Position numbers and translations under genes: made by a program. Under the pieces are notes generated by a model. That model was not told the DNA's origin. It did no database searches and worked only from the letters and a program-made list of their open reading frames with translations. This document shows positions 33,401 through 36,791 of a stretch of DNA of 36,791 bases, piece after piece (positions within the stretch are counted from its first letter, which is position 1; each line of letters begins with the position of its first letter). The DNA is from Gammaproteobacteria bacterium (GTDB lineage: Bacteria; Pseudomonadota; Gammaproteobacteria; Pseudomonadales; Pseudomonadaceae), in NCBI GenBank assembly GCA_903970465.1, contig CAJCIO010000098.1, positions 1 through 36,791 of the forward strand. The letters run 5' to 3'.

Positions 33401-35361
33401 CATGAATAGCGATAGCGGCATATGGCGGGATAGCGAGCATCGGCGCTGGTCACTTCTTCGCTGACGATCCGCTGTATCGCGTCATATTCATAGCGCAGGA
33501 TCCGACCTTCTGCCGTGTGCTCTTCCAGCAGCATGCCGGTGTACAGCTCCAGACACTCGAGGCTTTGAGTGGTGGTGCCATCCAGGTCGTAGCTGACCTG
33601 TTCCTTGTGAGTCAGGCAGCCAACCCGTGCGGCGTAGTCATACTCGTGGGTCACCGTGCAAAGGTGACCGTTTCGAGCTTCGAGGGTGGTGTGCGGCTTG
33701 CCATGACGTTCTGCAATATCCGGGCAATCGAAAAATCTATGAGTCGAGCGGACCAGCTCCTGTTCGCCGAGTGCTGTCAAGGCGCTGTAGGTGGACGTAT
33801 CGAGCACCAGCGCAGGCACCGGGCCGCCGGTCAAGGGCGGATGCGTCGTGTAGGCAAAGCGGGTGATCAGTACCGGCTCGTCGTTGTAACCTGGCGTTGG
33901 CCGCTTGCGTTTTATCGGTGTTGTGAGCGCGCCAGCCAGGCGTACTTTTGCTGGCGCAACCGTGGGGGGCGGGGCAGCGGGGTAGCGTCTGTGCTCTTTG
34001 GCCTGGCGGCAAAAGCCGTGGGGGTCTGCCGGGCATCCTGGCTCGCCCAGAGCCGAGTAGTAGGTCCAGGTCTGGCGTATACCGCTGGCATCGATATGCT
34101 CGATCTTGTTGCCGAAGGCATCGAATCGAGTGGTTTCGACTTCGTCGCGCAAGCTTGTCGGGTCGTCCACCAACGTCCACCGCGACAACGTCTTGCGCGG
34201 CATCTGGCATTGCGGCACCTGCAAATCGAACGGCAAGTTGTCGTCCAGGTAATATTCGGTGGCGTTGATGAGTCGAGCATTGCCGTGGGTGGTCACCTTC
34301 TCGGTGAGCAAGTGATAACGATTGTAGGTGGACTTGACGGTGCGCCCGGCAACGTCACCCTCGTAGCGCGTCTGGATGCTGTAATACTCGTACGCCTCGG
34401 TGACCCGGTAGAGGTTATCCAGGCCATCATCGCGCCAGGTGAGGCTGGACGCGTTATTACCGAGAAAATTATTGCTGCTATAGGTGTAGCGTGTGTCGGT
34501 CACCGGCTGTTCGCGGCCGGGGTCCAGTACATGACTCGTGACCCTCGGCAACCCGGGTTTGGTGCTACCGGGGAATGGGTGCCGTCCATCATGCACGATG
34601 GCTTCCAGCGCCCCTTGGGGCGAGCGCACGTTTTTCAGGCAGGTATAGTCGCCGATACGGTCGTAATCGAAGGTCCAGCAGGCACCGTCTTCGGTCGGCA
34701 AGATCAGCTGTTTCAGGCGGCTGTTACTGGTATCCAGCATCAATATATAAGTGGCCAGCGTCCGGTCGCTGGCGCCACCCAGATAGCTGATGTTCAGGAC
34801 GCCACTGTTGTACCTGACCAGCAGCAGCGGGCTGCCGTCTGCCTGCTTTACCTGACGCAGACGCTGGAAGTTGCCATAGGGCTCGTAATCAAGTGTCAGT
34901 GAGTGGCCGTCCGGTGACTGGATTTCCACTGGCTGTGCCAATACGTAGCTGCTGATCCCGCGTTCTTCGAGTAATTCCACCAGACCACTTTTGTGCACGA
35001 CTCGATAGTGGCCGCCGCCCTGGTCGAAGAATTTGAAGGAGTCGAGCTTGTGTTCGGCGATCTCGGGTTCAGCGCCGCTCCCCGTGACCTTGTAGGTTTC
35101 CCCGGAGCACAGCGAGAGCACCCGGGTGGTGGGGTTGAATTGGGTCAGTGACAAATCCCAACCGATACCGAAGCCACTGTCGAGAATATTGGTGGGGCTG
35201 AAACTCAATCCCAGGGGCAGAGCAGGGCCGTTGAGTAGATTGCCATTGAGTTCAGGAAAGTCGATGGTAACGGTGTATAGGCCGGTTCGCGGATCTACAC
35301 CGTTACGCACAAAACTGGTCGAGTTGAAGGCATTTGAAGAAATACTATTGTGCGCGGTCAT
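30442..35361 (-). CDS. RHS/YD-repeat protein with unrecognised C-terminal domain
   Basis: A 1639-residue polymorphic-toxin-like protein. The N-terminal part begins with SISSNAFNSTSFVRNGVDP and GFGIGWDLSLTQF, a form seen in RHS/insecticidal-like proteins; it has no PAAR, VgrG-like domain or signal peptide. Many YD repeats follow (for example YDVLGRLRHQQL, YDRAGRLASER, YDADGNLIKDANG), which build the hollow RHS shell. The RHS core ends with YRAYDPQLRRFHSPDS, NPYAYCQGDP and DPTG at 1388-1391, where RHS proteins cleave themselves. The last 247 residues have two hydrophobic stretches (LLFSVFSSAILAPLTGGLSL; MMILMGVSMV), a basic helix and a polar tail, with no nuclease or ADP-ribosyltransferase motif that I recognise. 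This part is visibly more AT-rich. No gene sits between it and the fim operon, so no immunity gene is evident. It follows the lipoprotein gene by 37 bases. Confidence 0.9.
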   Translation of the reverse strand: MTAHNSISSNAFNSTSFVRNGVDPRTGLYTVTIDFPELNGNLLNGPALPLGLSFSPTNILDSGFGIGWDLSLTQFNPTTRVLSLCSGETYKVTGSGAEPEIAEHKLDSFKFFDQGGGHYRVVHKSGLVELLEERGISSYVLAQPVEIQSPDGHSLTLDYEPYGNFQRLRQVKQADGSPLLLVRYNSGVLNISYLGGASDRTLATYILMLDTSNSRLKQLILPTEDGACWTFDYDRIGDYTCLKNVRSPQGALEAIVHDGRHPFPGSTKPGLPRVTSHVLDPGREQPVTDTRYTYSSNNFLGNNASSLTWRDDGLDNLYRVTEAYEYYSIQTRYEGDVAGRTVKSTYNRYHLLTEKVTTHGNARLINATEYYLDDNLPFDLQVPQCQMPRKTLSRWTLVDDPTSLRDEVETTRFDAFGNKIEHIDASGIRQTWTYYSALGEPGCPADPHGFCRQAKEHRRYPAAPPPTVAPAKVRLAGALTTPIKRKRPTPGYNDEPVLITRFAYTTHPPLTGGPVPALVLDTSTYSALTALGEQELVRSTHRFFDCPDIAERHGKPHTTLEARNGHLCTVTHEYDYAARVGCLTHKEQVSYDLDGTTTQSLECLELYTGMLLEEHTAEGRILRYEYDAIQRIVSEEVTSADARYPAICRYRYSWPTANGRFAEHTVVDAEGVESIKELDGLGRKIRERRQKPDGSAAQAPLQLVYSARYGHEMQLLEETEHDWLDEEPRALTRRFEYDEWDQQCREVDARGVGTNTLVDPFEMTVTEWQDGMARTVTRNNRFGKPESVYTYCADPARGQSWETRERSFYDCYGQLRRHLANNGGCTLYDYDVLGRLRHQQLPDSTRVTQQYAEHSHAALITELHVTQSQRARATTLVGSQRFDGLERVTQRTEGPRTTQFAYRGNLDVIDERITPAQRAIRYEYDLSLSNEATATHADESCTFEYHPITAALIKAHSPHSSLEYRYDRAGRLASERSQVDGTTREISYSNSSQGRLLQQVERVATRTLETSVKYDAYGRIAQTSEGQLRSDFEYDSRGQLARTTTQDLASPNWLVTELEYDDFGREILRTQRLTGSAEHQTALIWALDGRLQRRDLRIGGALALGESFLYDLRGRLIEHSCSGPELPTDPYGNPIIRQRFDFDGLDNLMFCASDFADGSWDEALYFYADDDPCQLRSLTHTHPGYPAETLFSYDADGNLIKDANGYGMEYDRQGRLLQVTHVGGAPLTRYRYDAHDHLLGVTRGMDTETLRFYQGNQVRSIVEAEHIRSFSYADQVPLGEQWLGAPDETLLTLCGESNSVLAELKAQGPVKRTVYTSYGDTREVLQSALGFNGELREEGIGWYLLGKGYRAYDPQLRRFHSPDSASPFGAGGLNPYAYCQGDPIGLSDPTGHFAHPGSDERMFKDMVAASASTNAVKSFGIGLLFSVFSSAILAPLTGGLSLAAFAGWMAFDVAELTVRTAVNLDRQKKGITSDAPFFKFWDTGMMILMGVSMVKSAGVAIERQAAKYGDKLALKRAKAALANKLGESLDPNTFLRIKKKTPPRRASLASALEPDVALAGSAQSDIDGPFRLIKRGSVPELEMRQDDLVPGSLTGRASAQELKVTTTTLPPEWQASSTAMSTNQAARQREADIRRKPSV

Positions 35362-35398
35362 ACCGGGCCCCTTTCTGGATCAGGTCAGTAAGAATTTG

Positions 35399-36535
35399 CT
35401 ATGAATCGCCGAGGTCGAATTTAAAACAGCTGAAGTAATAAGTGGTCGGCCAGTGGTACTGATAAATGGCTCTGCTGTGTTTCAGTACTCGTACCTTTGC
35501 AACAACGGTGCCGTCTACCGGCGTCGATCTAATGTCATCGACATCGAACTGGGCGCTCAGCCCCTTGATGGCTCCCATTGTTTTGATATCGGCTCGGAAT
35601 GCGTATTCATAGAGGCTTTCATCGCAATCGTTCAATGGTTCTTTTGGGCTGTCAGCACCATCGTCGGGGCCTTCGTCCCGATAACCGAAGCTGCGTATAT
35701 ATATGGTGACCGCCGAGGGGACGTCCTCTAGCTGCATTTTGACGAATCTCTCGAAATAGCATCCTGGGATCTGTGAAGCCCAGCGCTGTTTTGCGATAGT
35801 GGCTCGGGAGATTGACAGAAAGCAGTCCGCACCCTTCGCGTCTGTCAACTTGATATAGCCATAGGATGAGCGCGGCTTGGAACTCGCAGGAGCAGGAGCA
35901 GGAGCAGGGGGCTGTGGGCTTTTAGTTGGATGGGGGGCAGATATCTGAGGCTTGTTACCAGGGTCTGTAACAGTAATAACCTGCGAGCTTTTGACATCAT
36001 CAGTGCCGTCACGAATCTGGATGCAATCCAGGTGTTTCATATACCAAAAATCGGGACCCTTGCCAGGCATGACCATATCGCTAACCTGCAGGTTCTTGTC
36101 CACGACTTTGCCGGGCTGGGCGCCTTTCAACATCTGGTCAATGTCCAGAGGATGTTCTCGGTCTCCGTCGTAAGTGGCCCTCGTTTTAATTTCGACGGCC
36201 CAGTCCACAGGCCCCTCATTACAGCCGCTGGTATTGGCATAGCCAATAAACTTTACCGACGTGCCCGACCGTACCATACCGAAGTGTATAAATTCGAGGT
36301 TGTGCAAACCACAGCCCAGTCTATCGATAGAAAGGTTCAGGTTGGCCACTGGATGCGCGCAGGTTTCTCCATTAGTACCGCTCAGCAAGGTAATAACCCC
36401 CGGTGCGGGCGTCTCATTAGTGTTCGCGTTATTGTTGCTCGAGTCGCGAGTGCAACCAGCCTGAAGGCCGACAATAATAGCAAGACCACAGATCAACGCC
36501 CCGGCGGAATGCCAGCGTTCTGTTCGAAATTTCAT
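35399..36535 (-). CDS. lipoprotein with apparent tandem duplicated domain, linked to the RHS gene
   Basis: A 378-residue predicted lipoprotein of unknown function. The signal has lipobox LQAGC with the acylated Cys at about 28, followed by an Asn-rich linker. Two similar halves follow, about 46-175 and 225-378. Each opens with a glycine turn before a Cys (SGTNGETC; DAKGADC), has GC then hydrophobic strands, a CNEGPVDWAVEIKTRA / CDESLYEYAFRADIKT element, and ends in a Trp/Tyr-rich strand with Cys (FWYMKHLDCIQI; YYFSCFKFDL). A Pro/Ala linker (PQPPAPAPAPASSKP), coded by a GCAGGA hexamer repeat, joins them. The ATG at 36535 has AGGA upstream. It lies directly upstream of the RHS gene in one likely operon, suggesting a delivery partner, surface anchor or immunity role; none is shown. 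Confidence 0.78.
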   Translation of the reverse strand: MKFRTERWHSAGALICGLAIIVGLQAGCTRDSSNNNANTNETPAPGVITLLSGTNGETCAHPVANLNLSIDRLGCGLHNLEFIHFGMVRSGTSVKFIGYANTSGCNEGPVDWAVEIKTRATYDGDREHPLDIDQMLKGAQPGKVVDKNLQVSDMVMPGKGPDFWYMKHLDCIQIRDGTDDVKSSQVITVTDPGNKPQISAPHPTKSPQPPAPAPAPASSKPRSSYGYIKLTDAKGADCFLSISRATIAKQRWASQIPGCYFERFVKMQLEDVPSAVTIYIRSFGYRDEGPDDGADSPKEPLNDCDESLYEYAFRADIKTMGAIKGLSAQFDVDDIRSTPVDGTVVAKVRVLKHSRAIYQYHWPTTYYFSCFKFDLGDS

Positions 36536-36733
36536 AATAAATTCCTACTTGATATCCAGTTCTCTGCCGAGGGTCGTCAGCAGTTAGAAGCTCAACGGTA
36601 GCACCCGTTGCGGATTTGCGTACCTATCAGTTCTGTGAGTATCGCCGCCGGCCAATCGCGTTCGACAATGCCCGCCAGACACACATCAGCCCCATGGCGA
36701 GATCGCGGTGGGGCATTGGAGAAGGACTGATAT
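36536..36733. other. intergenic region between divergent genes
   Basis: A spacer of 198 bases between the start of the RHS-linked lipoprotein gene and a possible plus-strand gene at the right edge. It should hold the promoter of the lipoprotein-RHS unit. I see no convincing sigma-70 boxes, repeat or RNA gene in it. Confidence 0.4.
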
Positions 36734-36791
36734 ATGGCACTCGATCTACCACGCCCAGCGGTCCCTGGCCTGGATGAACATGGGGTCCTGG
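36734..36791 (+). CDS. possible start of a gene cut by the window edge
   Basis: ATG at 36734 with GAAGGA (36721-36726) seven bases upstream, then 19 open codons to the end of the window (MALDLPRPAVPGLDEHGVL). The ribosome site and codon use support a real start, but too little is present to assign a family. It would be divergent from the lipoprotein-RHS unit. Confidence 0.45.
   Translation, partial: MALDLPRPAVPGLDEHGVL

Noticed and set aside
32086..34902. Plus-strand open frames of 439 and 461 codons opposite the RHS core
   Set aside because: Shadows of the YD-repeat coding sequence.
35886..35910. Hexamer repeat as an on/off phase-variation switch
   Set aside because: The unit is six bases, so slippage keeps the reading frame and cannot switch the gene off.

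Overview
The window reads as chromosomal DNA of a Pseudomonas species, most likely of the P. fluorescens group. The reasons are the GC-rich coding style, REP/REPIN repeats built on GAGGGGGCTTGCCCCC, a DUF1652 protein, a second-type CsrA/Rsm regulator, and the galU-gor gene order. No tRNA, rRNA, CRISPR array, insertion sequence or integrase was seen. All names rest on reading translated sequence and motifs; no database search was run.

Left third (1-12.3 kb), mostly housekeeping and regulation. It holds the 3' end of phosphoglucomutase, a pirin, a UvrD/Rep-type helicase with a REPIN embedded in its reading frame, DUF1652, a chemoreceptor behind a clear FliA (sigma-28) promoter, a small unknown gene, a REPIN, and csrA. 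A GH15 glucoamylase/trehalase-like enzyme overlaps an SDR dehydrogenase. Then come a 50-residue charged protein, a TIGR02466 2OG-Fe(II) oxygenase-like protein and a type IB topoisomerase.

Middle (12.6-23.5 kb). A BvgA/BvgS-type pair (NarL-family regulator plus unorthodox sensor with two periplasmic solute-binding domains, PAS, HisKA, HATPase, REC and Hpt) forms a self-contained phosphorelay. It converges on modABC for molybdate uptake, which carries a near-ideal ModE operator. Small genes follow (DUF1883 protein, 53-residue protein, two lipoproteins meeting at a REP hairpin), then galU and glutathione reductase. The pgm fragment and galU are two steps of UDP-glucose supply (glucose-6-P to glucose-1-P to UDP-glucose).

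Right third (23.6-36.8 kb), accessory surface functions. An unusual 507-residue beta-sandwich-repeat protein converges on a four-gene chaperone-usher fimbrial operon (pilin, chaperone, usher, tip adhesin). Behind the fimbrial promoter lies a two-gene unit: a lipoprotein with what looks like an internally duplicated domain, and a 1639-residue RHS/YD-repeat protein with an unrecognised, more AT-rich C-terminal domain and no obvious immunity gene. This lipoprotein-RHS pair is the best candidate for an undescribed system here. The window ends inside the first codons of another possible gene.
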